This document shows, piece after piece, positions 19,578 to 29,665 of a DNA stretch of 64,000 nucleotides. Position numbers and translations under genes: made by a program. Each line of letters begins with the position of its first letter. Position 1 is the first letter of the stretch. Location: NCBI RefSeq assembly GCF_012290005.1, contig NZ_JAAXMS010000002.1, forward strand, positions 310,001 through 374,000, in the 5' to 3' direction. The notes beneath the pieces were generated by a model that made no database searches, had not been told where the DNA came from, and saw only the letters and a list, made by a program, of their open reading frames with translations. This DNA comes from Crateriforma spongiae. GTDB lineage: Bacteria; Planctomycetota; Planctomycetia; Pirellulales; Pirellulaceae.

Positions 19578-19593
19578 GCCCAGAAGGCTGGGC
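19578..19593 (+). terminator. Short perfect hairpin downstream of the sulfatase gene
   Basis: GCCCAG-AAGG-CTGGGC forms a 6-bp stem with a 4-base loop 36 bases after the sulfatase stop. There is no T-run after it, so it is only a weak candidate for a transcription terminator or an RNA-stability element. Confidence 0.25.
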
Positions 19594-19792
19594 GGATACG
19601 ATGCTGTTGTGTGCATTGCCTGATCGGTACCCCAACGCGGTCACTATCCGAAACGGCCGTCAACAAGGTTGCCTTCTTGAAAAGGTCATCTTTTCGCACG
19701 GTCCCCCGTGTTTGCACCATTCGCTGCCTCGCTACCAGCATTCAAGATGCTCGGACAGCAGCGTTCTATCTCTGTCTAATCCGATTTTGTTC

Positions 19793-20779
19793 ATGCCGAT
19801 GTCGACTGACACCTATCACCAAACGGTTCAAAACGTTTATCGCGATGCCGCGCTGACGCCGGCGTCCAACCTGTGCTGTGTGCCGCAGCGACCGCAGTAC
19901 CTGCCGGGACTTGTGATCCCGCCGATCATGCACGAGATGAATTACGGCTGTGGGTCGACGGTGCATCCCGAAGATTTCACACCGAACTGCACCGCGTTGT
20001 ACGTCGGTGTTGGCGGCGGATTGGAAGCTTTACAGCTGGCCTATTTTTGTCGCCGGCCCGGCGGAGTCATTGCGGTCGATCCGGTCGCGGAAATGCGTCA
20101 AGCAGCAGAAAAAAACTTGGCCTTGGCCGCGAAGGAAAACGACTGGTTCGATCCGTCTTTCGTTCGGATCGTCGACGGAGACGCTTTGAATCTGCCGGTC
20201 GACGATGACACGATCGATTTGGCCGCACAGAATTGTCTGTTCAACATCTTCACGGCGGACGGCGATCTTCAGAAAGCATTGGCGGAAATGCACCGTGTTT
20301 TAGCGCCGGGCGGACGGCTGTCGATGTCCGACCCGATCACTCCCGTTCCGCTGCCACCGCACGTGAAAAACAACGAACAATGGCGAGCGGAATGTTTGTC
20401 GGGATGTCAGTTGCTTGACGACTACCTGAATCAAATGGTTGATGCGGGCTTTGGTTCGATCGAAGTTCGTAAACGGACGCCCTATCGCATGCTGGACACG
20501 GTGACGTATCAGCTGAGGGAACCGATTTTGTTGGAAACGATCGAGGTCGCCGCCCATAAAAATCCGGTACCCCCGGACGGCGCCTGCATCTTTACCGGTG
20601 CAACCGCCGTGTATTTCGGCGACCAGCCACAACTGGACGACGGCAATGGGCATGTCCTGCAGCGGAATCTGCCCTACCCTGTTTGCGACAAAACGGCCGC
20701 CAATTTGAAAGCGTTGCAACGCAAGGATTTGGTAGTTACCGATCCCACCTGGCATTACCAGGGCGGTGGGTGCTGCTGA
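19793..20779 (+). CDS. arsM: ArsM-like methyltransferase (arsenosugar-type)
   Basis: 328 residues from ATG 19793; ATG 19799 is an equal alternative, and the in-frame extension to 19601 is not protein-like. SAM-dependent methyltransferase fold: YVGVGGGLEALQLAYF (SAM loop), VIAVDP, VDGDALNLPVDDDTIDL and AEMHRVLAPGGRLSMSDP. The N-terminal YHQTVQNVYRDAAL followed by LCC, and the later NYGCGS, resemble the conserved Cys region of ArsM arsenite methyltransferases. The C-terminus ends in GGGCC, a cysteine tail typical of arsenic-handling variants. The ArsS-like radical SAM gene follows in the same direction (84 bases), which is the arrangement of arsenosugar biosynthesis pairs. Confidence 0.85.
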   Translation: MPMSTDTYHQTVQNVYRDAALTPASNLCCVPQRPQYLPGLVIPPIMHEMNYGCGSTVHPEDFTPNCTALYVGVGGGLEALQLAYFCRRPGGVIAVDPVAEMRQAAEKNLALAAKENDWFDPSFVRIVDGDALNLPVDDDTIDLAAQNCLFNIFTADGDLQKALAEMHRVLAPGGRLSMSDPITPVPLPPHVKNNEQWRAECLSGCQLLDDYLNQMVDAGFGSIEVRKRTPYRMLDTVTYQLREPILLETIEVAAHKNPVPPDGACIFTGATAVYFGDQPQLDDGNGHVLQRNLPYPVCDKTAANLKALQRKDLVVTDPTWHYQGGGCC

Positions 20780-20862
20780 ATCAGCCCTAAAATCAGCGAC
20801 GTCCGCATCTGAGTCTGTTTGTGGCGTGCCCATTCGTATCTGTGCCATCAATCGACAACCCG

Positions 20863-21903
20863 ATGCCCCAATCGAAACCCAAACCGCCTTCTAACCGAAT
20901 CGAATTGCCGTTGGTGCAATCGAACTCGTTCGATGCGCGGATGCGGGGCGGCAAATTGAACGCAGCAAACAAGATCGAAATACTGCAAATCAACATTGGT
21001 CTGGTTTGCAATCTGGCCTGCAAGCATTGCCATGTTGAATCGTCGCCCAAACGCAACGCTGCGTCGGACAACATGAATCGCCAAACCGCCGATCGAGTTT
21101 TGCAATGGCTGGCCGACAACCCGGGCATTCGGGTCGTCGACATCACTGGCGGCAGCCCGGAAATGAACCCCAACTTTTGCAACTTGGTTCAAGGCGTCCG
21201 GTCATTGGGGATCACGGTCATGGACCGCTGTAACCCGACCATCATCGTTCACCAAGACCCGGCCGGTAACGAACCCTATGGCTGGGTGCCGGACTTCTTG
21301 GCCGAACACTCGGTCGAAGTCGTTGCGTCGCTGCCCTGCTATCTTCCTGACAACGTTCGCAAACAGCGTGGCGTTCATGCGTTTGATGATTCCGTCGCGG
21401 GCCTGAAGCGATTGAACGATGTCGGCTACGGGGTCGACCCAGGCTTACAGCTGAATCTGGTTTACAACCCCGTTGGCGCTTCACTTCCACCGCCCCAGGA
21501 ACAACTGCAAGAAGATTATCGTCGCGAATTACTGTCGCGTTACGGATTGCGGTTCAACCAGCTGTGGACGATCACCAACATGCCGATCGCACGTTGGCGT
21601 GACTCGCTACAGCGATCGGGCCAACTCGATCAATACATGCAAACGCTGATCGCTGCTTTCAATCCAAGTTCCGTCGATCACTTGATGTGCCGGCACATGA
21701 TCCACATCGACAGCCAGGGCCGGACGCACGATTGCGATTTCAACTTTGCCATGGGAATCCCCACCGCATCCTTGTCGGGATCGTATCTGTGGGATCACCG
21801 TTTGGAAGATTTAAGCGGTCGTCGCATCGCGACGGACGCTCATTGTTTCGGATGCACCGCGGGTGCGGGAAGCAGTTGTGGCGGGACGCTGACGTCTTCG
21901 TGA
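20863..21903 (+). CDS. arsS: ArsS-like radical SAM protein of arsenosugar biosynthesis
   Basis: 346 residues from ATG 20863 (a GTG at 20821 is in frame but adds little). The radical SAM cluster C49-x3-C53-x2-C56 lies in GLVCNLACKHCHVE. Next come DITGGSPEMNPNF and the family C-terminal part with CRHMIHIDSQG and FGCTAGAGSSCGG. This pattern fits the ArsS/rSAM-SeCys family, in which some members carry selenocysteine at the C-terminal site; here the codons are Cys. The enzyme is thought to add a 5'-deoxyadenosyl group to dimethylarsinite. It pairs with the ArsM-like gene upstream and faces the ABC-F gene with a 10-base gap. Confidence 0.88.
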   Translation: MPQSKPKPPSNRIELPLVQSNSFDARMRGGKLNAANKIEILQINIGLVCNLACKHCHVESSPKRNAASDNMNRQTADRVLQWLADNPGIRVVDITGGSPEMNPNFCNLVQGVRSLGITVMDRCNPTIIVHQDPAGNEPYGWVPDFLAEHSVEVVASLPCYLPDNVRKQRGVHAFDDSVAGLKRLNDVGYGVDPGLQLNLVYNPVGASLPPPQEQLQEDYRRELLSRYGLRFNQLWTITNMPIARWRDSLQRSGQLDQYMQTLIAAFNPSSVDHLMCRHMIHIDSQGRTHDCDFNFAMGIPTASLSGSYLWDHRLEDLSGRRIATDAHCFGCTAGAGSSCGGTLTSS

Positions 21904-21913
21904 CACTGTCATC

Positions 21914-23704
21914 TCACGACGACAATTCCAACCAGCGTTCTTCCGCTTCGGTCAATTGCTGATCAATGTCGGTGATTTGTTCGTGCAACTTGACCGCCTG
22001 GTCAGGATCCGTTTCGGTCAACAGTTGTTCGTTCAACTTCTTTTTTTCGTCGTCCAGTCGCGCGATCTTCTTTTCCAGGTTCTTGATCTCCTTTTCGACT
22101 TTACGATTTTCTTGTTGGCTTCGGCGGTAATCGGTCGCTGTCGTTTTTCCTGACTTACCTTTGCCGGCGTTTTGCTTTCCGCTCTTGGCGTTTGCGACGT
22201 TTCGTTCACGTTCTTCGGCGTCGATCTCGCCTTCGACGGACTGTAGATACTCGTCATAATCGCCGAAATAGACTTTCACACGCCCGTCACGGACTTCGAC
22301 GACACGGGTGGCAACCCGGCGAACAAAGTGCCGGTCGTGGCTGGTGAAAATCACGGTGCCTTCGTACTGTTGCAGAGCATCGCACAGGGCTTCGACGGTT
22401 TCGACATCCAAGTGGTTACCAGGTTCGTCCAGCACCAAAACGTTGTCGCTGCCCAGCAACAGTGCGGCCATGCACACGCGGGCTCGTTCGCCACCGGACA
22501 GCACTTTGACCTTTTTGTTGATCGCTTCGTCGCGAAACAACAGCGTTCCCGCCATGGCCAACAAGTCCTGCCGGGTTACCTCGGGATCACTGTTGTATTC
22601 CAAGTGTTCCAGAATGGTTTGGCGTTCGTCCAGGCTGGTGTAAACGTGCTGGGCATAGGTGCCAATGTTCACACCATGCCCCCATTTCATTTTGCCTTCG
22701 ATCGGATCCAGCGAATGGACCAGGGTTCGCAACAACGTGGTTTTCCCTTGTCCGTTGTCTCCCACGATCGCCACACGTTGGCCGTGTTCAATTTCAAATC
22801 CAATATCTGACGCGACGGTGTGATCGGGATACCCGATCGCCATCGATTCACAGCGAAAGGCGGTTCCGTTGCGTGGTTGGACTCGCGGGGCACGGATCCG
22901 AACGACTGGTTCATCGGTTTCCAATTCCACCGTTTGCAAGCGTTCCAATTGCTTGGCCTTGCTGCGGGCTTGGCTGGCCGTGGATGCGTTGGCTCGATTT
23001 TTATCAATGAACCGCTGCAGCTGTTTCTGCTTGGCTTGCACGGTCGCATTGACCCGGCGGTCGTGTTCGCGTCGTTCTTCGCGATGTTCCAGGAACGCGT
23101 CGATTTTGCCCGAGAACATCGTCAGCTTTCCGCGTGACAACTCCAGGGTTTCGGTGCAAGTGGCTTTCAAGAATTCACGGTCGTGGCTGACGATCAGCGC
23201 CGCCTTGCTAAAGTCACGCAAGAAGTGTTCCAGCAGAATCTGGGTCCGCAGATCCAGAAAGTTCGTCGGTTCGTCCAGCATCAGCAGGTTCGGGTCGTGC
23301 AGCAACAAAGCCGCCAATTTGACCCGCGTCTGCCAACCACCGGACAGTTCCTTGACCGGTCCTTCCAGGTAGGCCCCTTTCAGTTCGAAACGCCCCGCGA
23401 CTTCGCCGCATTGCCATTCTTCGGCACCGCTGTCCCGCATCAGAAAGTCCAAGGCCGATTCGCCGGGCTGGAACGGATCGTGTTGCCGCAGGTACCCGAT
23501 TCGCAAGCTGGGGTGATGAATGACCTCGCCCTGTTCCAGTTCCTCCTCCCCCAGCAAGACCCGCAACAGCGTTGATTTCCCGGCACCGTTTCGACCGACG
23601 AATCCAACCTTTTTGTCGTCCACCAGCGACACCTCGGCGGCCTCCAGCAGCACCTGGTCGCCGAAGCGTTTATGGGCATCGCGGACTTGGATCAGAACGG
23701 CCAT
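21914..23704 (-). CDS. ABC-F family ATPase (Uup-like)
   Basis: 596 residues from ATG 23704; the longer frame to 23779 lacks family similarity. Two ABC domains in one chain without membrane helices: Walker A GRNGAGKSTLL and GDNGQGKTTLL, signatures LSGGWQTRV and LSGGERARV, Walker B NLLMLDEPTNFLD and NVLVLDEPGNHLD. Between them is the charged P-site linker (KQLQRFIDKNRANAS). The last ~80 residues form a coiled coil (EKEIKNLEKKIARLDDEKKK), as in Uup. ABC-F proteins act on ribosomes, relieving stalls or protecting from drugs; Uup-like ones also affect DNA. The coiled coil favours the Uup branch. Divergent from sucA with about 300 bases between. Confidence 0.92.
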   Translation of the reverse strand: MAVLIQVRDAHKRFGDQVLLEAAEVSLVDDKKVGFVGRNGAGKSTLLRVLLGEEELEQGEVIHHPSLRIGYLRQHDPFQPGESALDFLMRDSGAEEWQCGEVAGRFELKGAYLEGPVKELSGGWQTRVKLAALLLHDPNLLMLDEPTNFLDLRTQILLEHFLRDFSKAALIVSHDREFLKATCTETLELSRGKLTMFSGKIDAFLEHREERREHDRRVNATVQAKQKQLQRFIDKNRANASTASQARSKAKQLERLQTVELETDEPVVRIRAPRVQPRNGTAFRCESMAIGYPDHTVASDIGFEIEHGQRVAIVGDNGQGKTTLLRTLVHSLDPIEGKMKWGHGVNIGTYAQHVYTSLDERQTILEHLEYNSDPEVTRQDLLAMAGTLLFRDEAINKKVKVLSGGERARVCMAALLLGSDNVLVLDEPGNHLDVETVEALCDALQQYEGTVIFTSHDRHFVRRVATRVVEVRDGRVKVYFGDYDEYLQSVEGEIDAEERERNVANAKSGKQNAGKGKSGKTTATDYRRSQQENRKVEKEIKNLEKKIARLDDEKKKLNEQLLTETDPDQAVKLHEQITDIDQQLTEAEERWLELSS

Positions 23705-24005
23705 CGTTGGTTCAAAATTTCTCGGAACTAAGCTGTCATCAAGTGGATCGGCGACCACAATTGGCGACCGATCGATCAACCTATCAAGCTAAGTCCGATT
23801 CACAAGGTCGCGGTGAAGGGTTCGACGGTGACAGTGTCCTGGGAAATCGAGCGAATCGGGCAGTGAATCGACTACCACGGGCGTGGTCCATTCCGTACAG
23901 TGGACCAGACCAACGACACGCGCATTCGCAACGCCCGTGTTTGCACACCGCATTCAAGCTTGACCACCGCGATCATCCCGTCCGTGTTGGGCCCCTGCCG
24001 CCGCC
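23705..24005. promoter_or_regulatory. Divergent control region between ABC-F and sucA, with two overlapping dyads
   Basis: The 301-base gap must hold the promoters of both divergent genes. Two perfect dyads overlap about 100-130 bases before the sucA start: ACCACG-GG-CGTGGT at 23874-23887 and TGGTCCA-N10-TGGACCA at 23884-23907. Either could be an operator. No -35/-10 pair can be named with confidence. Confidence 0.35.
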
Positions 24006-26852
24006 ATGAATAGCTATAGCTTGGACTACATCGATGACCTGTACGTCCAATACGTTCGCGATCCGTCGAGCGTCTCTGAAACCTGGCGTCAGTATTTCGA
24101 GCAATTTTTGGTCGGTGCGGGCGCTCCCATTTCCACCGGTAACGCCGGGGGCAACGGCGCCGCCGCAAAGGCCGCGACCGGCGGCAACGGTGCCGGCCAC
24201 CTGACCGGCGACGGTTCGATGTCGGCAACCGCCCTACAGGCCCCCCCGGGATCGACGGGAAATGTGGTGGCCGACCAAGCACTTTGGATGGCCCGCATCC
24301 AAGACCGCATCGATCAACTGGTTCGGGAATATCGTGTTCGCGGGCACCTGATCGCTGAATTGGACCCACTGGGGCTGAACCGACAGGACTGCCCCGAATT
24401 AAGCCCCGCCAGCCACGGGCTTAGCGACGACGACCTGAAGCGCCCGTTCGACAGCAGCATTCTGGAAAACGTCACCGGCCCGACGCTGGACGTGATCCTT
24501 AGCAAGCTGCAGAACACGTATTGCCGGGGAATCGGCGCCCAGTTCATGCACATCGACAATCGCAACATCCGCGATTGGCTGCAAAAACGGATGGAAACGA
24601 CCGAAAACCGTCTGGACCTGTCGCACGACGTCCAACGGCGGATCTATGCACGCCTGGCCGATGCGTCGATTTTCGAAGAATTCGTGCGCCGCAAGTTCGT
24701 CGGTGCGAAGACGTTTTCGCTCGAAGGCGCCGAGACGCTGATCCCGATGATCGACCTGGCTTTGGAAAAAGCGGGACAGCACAACGTCAAAGAAGTCGTC
24801 ATGGGCATGGCCCACCGCGGCCGTTTGAACGTGATGGCCAACATTCTGAAAAAGCGGGCCATGAACATCTTTTGGTCGTTCGACGACCCGCGGCCCGAAC
24901 TTCACCGCGGCGGCGGCGACGTCCGGTACCACCTGGGCTACAGCAGCGACTGGACGACGTCGGCCGGCGACTCGATCCATATCTCGTTGTGCTTCAACCC
25001 CAGTCACCTGGAATTTGTGAACACCGTCGCCCAAGGTCGTTCACGCTGCAAACAAGACAATCGCGGCGATGATCGACGCGAAGAAGTGATGACGATCCTG
25101 ATCCACGGCGACGCGGCGTTTGCCGGCGAAGGCGTGGTCCAGGAAATGTTGAACATGAGCCAGCTGGAAGGCTATCGCACCGGCGGCACGCTGCACATCA
25201 TCATCAACAACCAGGTCGGATTCACCACGTTGCCACGCGACGGACGCAGCACCACCTATGCGACCGACGTCGCCAAAATGCTGCAGATCCCGATCTTTCA
25301 CGTCAACGGCGAAGACCCCGAAGCGGTCGCCCAAGTCGTCAACTTGGCAATGGATTTCCGCAAGGCGTTCCATCGTGACGTCGTGATTGACTTGTACGCT
25401 TTTCGCCGCTGGGGACACAACGAAGGCGACGAGCCGCGATTCACCCAACCGCGGATGTACAGCGAAATCGATCGCCGCGCCACGGTCCGCGAAAAATACC
25501 TGGAACGTCTTTTGTCGCTGGGCAAAATCACCGCCGAAGAGGCGGAGGAAATCAATCGCGAACGAACCGAGAAACTGGAAACGGAATTCGAAGCCAGTAA
25601 GAACGAACCGTTCGTTGCCGACACCCAAACACTGGCGGCCAACTGGGCCGACTATCACGGCGGCCCCGAGCCGTCCGACCCGGTCGACACCACTTACGAC
25701 AAAGAACGGCTGGGCCAATTGATCGACCGGTTGACCCGATTGCCCGAAGGATTTTCCCAGCACAAAAAGCTGAAGCGTCCGATGCAACAGCGTCGGGAAA
25801 TGGCCGAGGGCAACCGGCGTGTCGATTGGGCCACCGCCGAAGCGGCCGCCTTTGCCAGCCTGTTGGTCGAAGGACATCCGATCCGCATCACCGGCCAAGA
25901 TTGCGAACGCGGCACGTTCAGCCAAAGGCATGCGGTTTTGCACGACGTGAAGACCGGCGAAACCTACACACCGCTGTCCCATCTGACCGACGACCAAGCC
26001 CGTTTGGAACTTTATAACAGCCCGCTTAGCGAAGCCGGCGTGCTGGGCTTTGAATACGGTTATTCTCTGGACTGTCCCGGTGGCTTGGTCGCTTGGGAAG
26101 CACAATTCGGTGACTTCTGGAACTGTGCCCAAGTCATCGTTGACCAGTTCATCGCGTCGGCCGAAGACAAATGGAGTCGGCTGTCCGGGCTGGTCATGTT
26201 GCTGCCGCACGGCTTCGAAGGCCAAGGCCCGGAACACTGTAGCGCCCGGATCGAACGTTTCCTTGCGATGGCGGCCGAAGACAACATCCAAGTTTGTCAG
26301 CCAACAACGCCGGCCCAGTACTTCCACCTGTTGCGTCGCCAAGTACTGATGAAGTGGCGCAAGCCGCTGATTGTTCTGACGCCTAAAAGCCTGCTGCGAC
26401 ACCCGGAGGTGACCAGCCCGCTGAAAATCCTGGCCAAGTCTCACTTCAAAAAGATCCTTCCCGACCGAAAGGTTCCTCTGGAAGGCTGTCAACGTTTGCT
26501 GCTGTGCACCGGCAAGATCTACTACGACTTGCTGGATGCCCGTCAACAAAAAGAGCTCGACGGCGTTCCCATCATGCGACTGGAACAGCTTTATCCGCTG
26601 CAAGTCGACGAGTTCTTCGGCGCCTTGGAAGGATTGGCCGAGGGAAGCGAGATCGTTTGGGTCCAAGACGAACCCCGAAATATGGGTGCGTGGCCGTATC
26701 TGAAACTGAACTTCGGCGACCAACTGTTGCGAAAGTACAAGTTCCGGGAAGTCACCCGCAGCGAATCGGCCAGTCCCAGCACCGGAAGCATGGCCACCCA
26801 CAAGCTGGAACAATCTGAACTGATCGAAGAAGCCTTCGCCGGATTGTCTTAA
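24006..26852 (+). CDS. sucA: 2-oxoglutarate dehydrogenase E1 component
   Basis: 948 residues, usual length for bacterial SucA. The thiamine-diphosphate enzyme decarboxylates 2-oxoglutarate and passes the succinyl group to the E2 lipoyl domain. The N-terminal SLDYIDDLYVQYVRDPSSV with WRQYFEQF is the E2-contact/assembly helix. A Gly/Ala-rich linker follows at about 40-75. Catalytic regions include GMAHRGRLNVMAN (near 265), GDAAFAGEGVVQE (near 367) and NNQVGFTTLPRD, which bind ThDP and metal. The pyrimidine-binding half contains FEYGYSLDCPGGLVAWEAQF and HGFEGQGPEHCSARIERFL. E2 and E3 genes are not in the window. Start ATG 24006 fits the family N-terminus. Confidence 0.97.
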   Translation: MNSYSLDYIDDLYVQYVRDPSSVSETWRQYFEQFLVGAGAPISTGNAGGNGAAAKAATGGNGAGHLTGDGSMSATALQAPPGSTGNVVADQALWMARIQDRIDQLVREYRVRGHLIAELDPLGLNRQDCPELSPASHGLSDDDLKRPFDSSILENVTGPTLDVILSKLQNTYCRGIGAQFMHIDNRNIRDWLQKRMETTENRLDLSHDVQRRIYARLADASIFEEFVRRKFVGAKTFSLEGAETLIPMIDLALEKAGQHNVKEVVMGMAHRGRLNVMANILKKRAMNIFWSFDDPRPELHRGGGDVRYHLGYSSDWTTSAGDSIHISLCFNPSHLEFVNTVAQGRSRCKQDNRGDDRREEVMTILIHGDAAFAGEGVVQEMLNMSQLEGYRTGGTLHIIINNQVGFTTLPRDGRSTTYATDVAKMLQIPIFHVNGEDPEAVAQVVNLAMDFRKAFHRDVVIDLYAFRRWGHNEGDEPRFTQPRMYSEIDRRATVREKYLERLLSLGKITAEEAEEINRERTEKLETEFEASKNEPFVADTQTLAANWADYHGGPEPSDPVDTTYDKERLGQLIDRLTRLPEGFSQHKKLKRPMQQRREMAEGNRRVDWATAEAAAFASLLVEGHPIRITGQDCERGTFSQRHAVLHDVKTGETYTPLSHLTDDQARLELYNSPLSEAGVLGFEYGYSLDCPGGLVAWEAQFGDFWNCAQVIVDQFIASAEDKWSRLSGLVMLLPHGFEGQGPEHCSARIERFLAMAAEDNIQVCQPTTPAQYFHLLRRQVLMKWRKPLIVLTPKSLLRHPEVTSPLKILAKSHFKKILPDRKVPLEGCQRLLLCTGKIYYDLLDARQQKELDGVPIMRLEQLYPLQVDEFFGALEGLAEGSEIVWVQDEPRNMGAWPYLKLNFGDQLLRKYKFREVTRSESASPSTGSMATHKLEQSELIEEAFAGLS

Positions 26853-26935
26853 AACGACACGGCATTGATGGTTCCTCGATCACCGCATCGTGCCGCGCGA
26901 CGTGCTGCGGCCAATGGCGATGCCCGCGTTGTGTC

Positions 26936-27979
26936 CTACTGCCCGCCCAGTACCGTTGTGGGCATTTCCGCGGCATCCGCATCGTCAGCTTCCTGCTCAC
27001 GCGCGCTTAGCCAATAGCCGGGCCACAAACACACGGCAAAGAAAATCGCTCCGACGATGGTTGCCCCCCAGGCGATGACGGTCTGTGTCCCCTCGGTCCA
27101 CCCCAGCCACATGACCAACAGACGATAGGCATTCAGCCCGCTGTTGACGAAAATGTGGCAACCGATCGTCGGCCAAATGGAATCGCTGCGGAACGCCAAG
27201 TAGCCGAACCAACACCCCAGCCCCGCTGCTGCGGCAATCGCATGTGGACCACCATGGACCAACGCGAACAAGATCGATGTGACGGCAATGCCGATGACCG
27301 CACCCCAGCGATGAACCAATCGGGTCTGCACATAGCCGCGGAACAAGACCTCCTCGATCACGCCGGGCAGCAATCCGATCAAGACAACAAATGCGATTCC
27401 CGATGACACAGTGAAGTTGTCAAACAAACCTTCAAGCGATGTGTCCGCCGGAATCACCTTGGCGACCTGGATCGCCGCCCAAAGCCCGAACGCTAGGGGC
27501 AACAGTGAACTGAGCATCGTGACCGGATACACGTGCCATCCCGCCCGAGGCCGACGCCACGCAATTCGATGTCTCCATGGAATCGGAGACCTGGAAATGC
27601 CAATCCATGCAGCTAGCGCAAAACCGGCTTGGGACATCACCAGGATCAACAGAAAGACCCACGGGTCGCTCAGCAGCGACATCAATTTGGGGCCGATCTG
27701 TTGTGGCGGGGTCCCACGCCCCGCCTCGATCACCCCCATGACGATCCCCCACAACACTTGGAAGCCGACGGCCAGCACCAATCCCAGCATCAGTGCTACA
27801 AAGACCGTCCATACTCGCGGGCGACCTTTCGCCGACATCTCACCGGACATTGATTCCGCATCACCACCAAGGGCTGGAGGATCCTGCGAACGGTCTAGCA
27901 AACCGGGGTCGGCATACGGATTGTTGGCGTCGTGATCGTCGGATCGATAGACGAATGTCGGGTCGGGGTCTTGGTTCAT
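26936..27979 (-). CDS. CPBP-family intramembrane metalloprotease
   Basis: 347 residues from ATG 27979; the frame reaches 28066 but the upstream part is basic and non-conserved. About eight membrane helices after a polar 60-residue N-terminus. The CPBP (Rce1/Abi) motifs are present: GVIEEVLFRGYVQT with the Glu pair and Arg, FALVHGGPHA with the first His, and GCHIFVNSGLNAY with the second His. The family cleaves CAAX-type or other membrane substrates and in bacteria includes bacteriocin-immunity and unknown roles. It faces sucA with an 83-base gap and lies next to a sulfatase transcribed in the same direction. Confidence 0.92.
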   Translation of the reverse strand: MNQDPDPTFVYRSDDHDANNPYADPGLLDRSQDPPALGGDAESMSGEMSAKGRPRVWTVFVALMLGLVLAVGFQVLWGIVMGVIEAGRGTPPQQIGPKLMSLLSDPWVFLLILVMSQAGFALAAWIGISRSPIPWRHRIAWRRPRAGWHVYPVTMLSSLLPLAFGLWAAIQVAKVIPADTSLEGLFDNFTVSSGIAFVVLIGLLPGVIEEVLFRGYVQTRLVHRWGAVIGIAVTSILFALVHGGPHAIAAAAGLGCWFGYLAFRSDSIWPTIGCHIFVNSGLNAYRLLVMWLGWTEGTQTVIAWGATIVGAIFFAVCLWPGYWLSAREQEADDADAAEMPTTVLGGQ

Positions 27980-28089
27980 CGACTGTGCTTTCCGCCCCAA
28001 GCCAAAAACATTTCGAAACGGTCGTACGATGCTTCCATCCGACGTCGTAAACAATCGGCGTCGCAATCGACCGACATCGCTGTACCGGA

Positions 28090-29544
28090 CTAACGTTCGC
28101 GTCGTGCCAGCCGATCTTGCATTTGACGTGTCAATTTCTTCACAACATCGGGATGCGATTGGGCGACGTTGACCGTTTCCCCGTCACCAGATGCATGATC
28201 GTACAGTTCCACGTGACCCGACGGATGCAAAATCAATCGGAAACGATCTGACCGGATCGTGGTTGCCTTGGTGTAGGAGACCGCTGTTCCGGTGGTTTGA
28301 TCGTCATCGGCTAAAAGTGGCCGCAAGCTTTGCCCATGGGCAAACTCGGGCATTGGCAACGACGCCAGATCACACAGCGTTGGAAAGACGTCGATCGACT
28401 CCACGACATGTTCAACAACGCCGCCTCGTGACGGTGATCCGGCATCACGAATGATCAAAGGTGATCGCAATGCCTCCTCAAACAAAGCATGCTTCCCCCA
28501 AATCGCGTGCTCACCTAAATGCCATCCGTGGTCTCCCCACAATACAACGATGGTATTTTCACTGGCCGCTAGCTGTTCCAATTGGTCCAACAGTTTGGCG
28601 ACTTGGGCATCGGCGTAGGAAACGCAAGCGGCATAGTGTCGACGAACTTCGGTGGCAAATTCATGATCGACGTTGGGATCACGCCCCCAACGGTTGTACT
28701 TCATGAACTCCCCTGACCGATGCCATGTCGTTTCGCCTTCCGGTTTCTGGGGATGCTCGATCGGCGGCAAAGAGACACCGTCGTAGCGTTGCAAATACTT
28801 GGCCGGTGCGCCAAACGGCAAGTGAGGCCGAATCAAGCCGACGGCCAAAAACCATGGCTTCCCAGATGCGTCCTCCTGCAAACGCCGCATTTCACTTAAT
28901 GCTGTTTCGACGATCAATCCGTCGGGATAACTTTCATCGGATCCATCGAACGCTTCGAATACATCCATCTTTCCCGCGTCACGTCGGATCTGACCATTGG
29001 CCAGCCCGTGCATCGCCCCGCGGGGATGCATCCAAGGGCCGCAGGGCATCAAATGGCGATCCCAATCGCCCGGCATTTCTGGTTGGCTGCCATCGTCCCA
29101 ATCGGCTCCCGCACGTCCACCGGGATGATGCGAAACCTTGCCGACCGACACGGTCGCGTACCCGTTGCGGCGAAACCAACCTGGCATCGTGGGATGATCG
29201 GCGTCATCGCCCTGCTTCAGAATGGTCTTGCCCCGATTCAACAAGGCAGCGTTTCCGTACGGCCCATATCGGCCGGTCAACATGGCGTAGCGGGACGCGC
29301 CACAGGTCGGGGCTTGGACATAGTGCCGCGTGAACCGAACGCCATCCTCCGCCAACGCATCGATCGCGGGTGACTGGATGTACGATTGACCGAAACAATT
29401 CAGTTCCGGTCTCAAATCATCGACGCAAATCAACAAAACGTTGGCGGGCGTCTGAATCTGTTCGTTCTTTTCAGCGGCGGTGGCCGAAACCCCACCTAGC
29501 ACCATGCCCTGGGTCAATACAAACAGAAGCGAAAACAAACGCAC
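28090..29544 (-). CDS. Secreted sulfatase, iduronate-2-sulfatase-like
   Basis: GTG 29544 is preferred (484 residues), as it gives a compact signal peptide ([18 protein letters not shown] then TAAE). The frame extends to ATG 29610. Motifs are [20 protein letters not shown] (metal aspartates), [16 protein letters not shown] (Cys to formylglycine), [16 protein letters not shown], and [20 protein letters not shown] with [12 protein letters not shown], as in iduronate-2-sulfatases. It is expected to desulfate uronate-containing or other sulfated polysaccharides in the periplasm or outside. It is not adjacent to the first sulfatase and no maturase is close. Confidence 0.94.
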   Translation of the reverse strand: MRLFSLLFVLTQGMVLGGVSATAAEKNEQIQTPANVLLICVDDLRPELNCFGQSYIQSPAIDALAEDGVRFTRHYVQAPTCGASRYAMLTGRYGPYGNAALLNRGKTILKQGDDADHPTMPGWFRRNGYATVSVGKVSHHPGGRAGADWDDGSQPEMPGDWDRHLMPCGPWMHPRGAMHGLANGQIRRDAGKMDVFEAFDGSDESYPDGLIVETALSEMRRLQEDASGKPWFLAVGLIRPHLPFGAPAKYLQRYDGVSLPPIEHPQKPEGETTWHRSGEFMKYNRWGRDPNVDHEFATEVRRHYAACVSYADAQVAKLLDQLEQLAASENTIVVLWGDHGWHLGEHAIWGKHALFEEALRSPLIIRDAGSPSRGGVVEHVVESIDVFPTLCDLASLPMPEFAHGQSLRPLLADDDQTTGTAVSYTKATTIRSDRFRLILHPSGHVELYDHASGDGETVNVAQSHPDVVKKLTRQMQDRLARRER

Positions 29545-29665
29545 GACAGAACACCTTTGCGGAACGAAGAAAACGGTTCCCCAGAAACCGGTGCTGCCGA
29601 ATAGCGGCATTGCAGATCACACCGGTTCAGCTCGTGGAACAACCGGCAAATCAGAAGCGGTTCGG

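Noticed and set aside
21901-21903. Possibility that the TGA ending arsS encodes selenocysteine
   Set aside because: The Cys motif at the C-terminus is already complete and the codons after the TGA do not extend it into a family-like sequence.
25041-26813. 590-residue open frame antisense to sucA
   Set aside because: It lies fully inside the strongly supported sucA gene, has no recognisable motif and shows the usual antisense shadow of a GC-biased gene.
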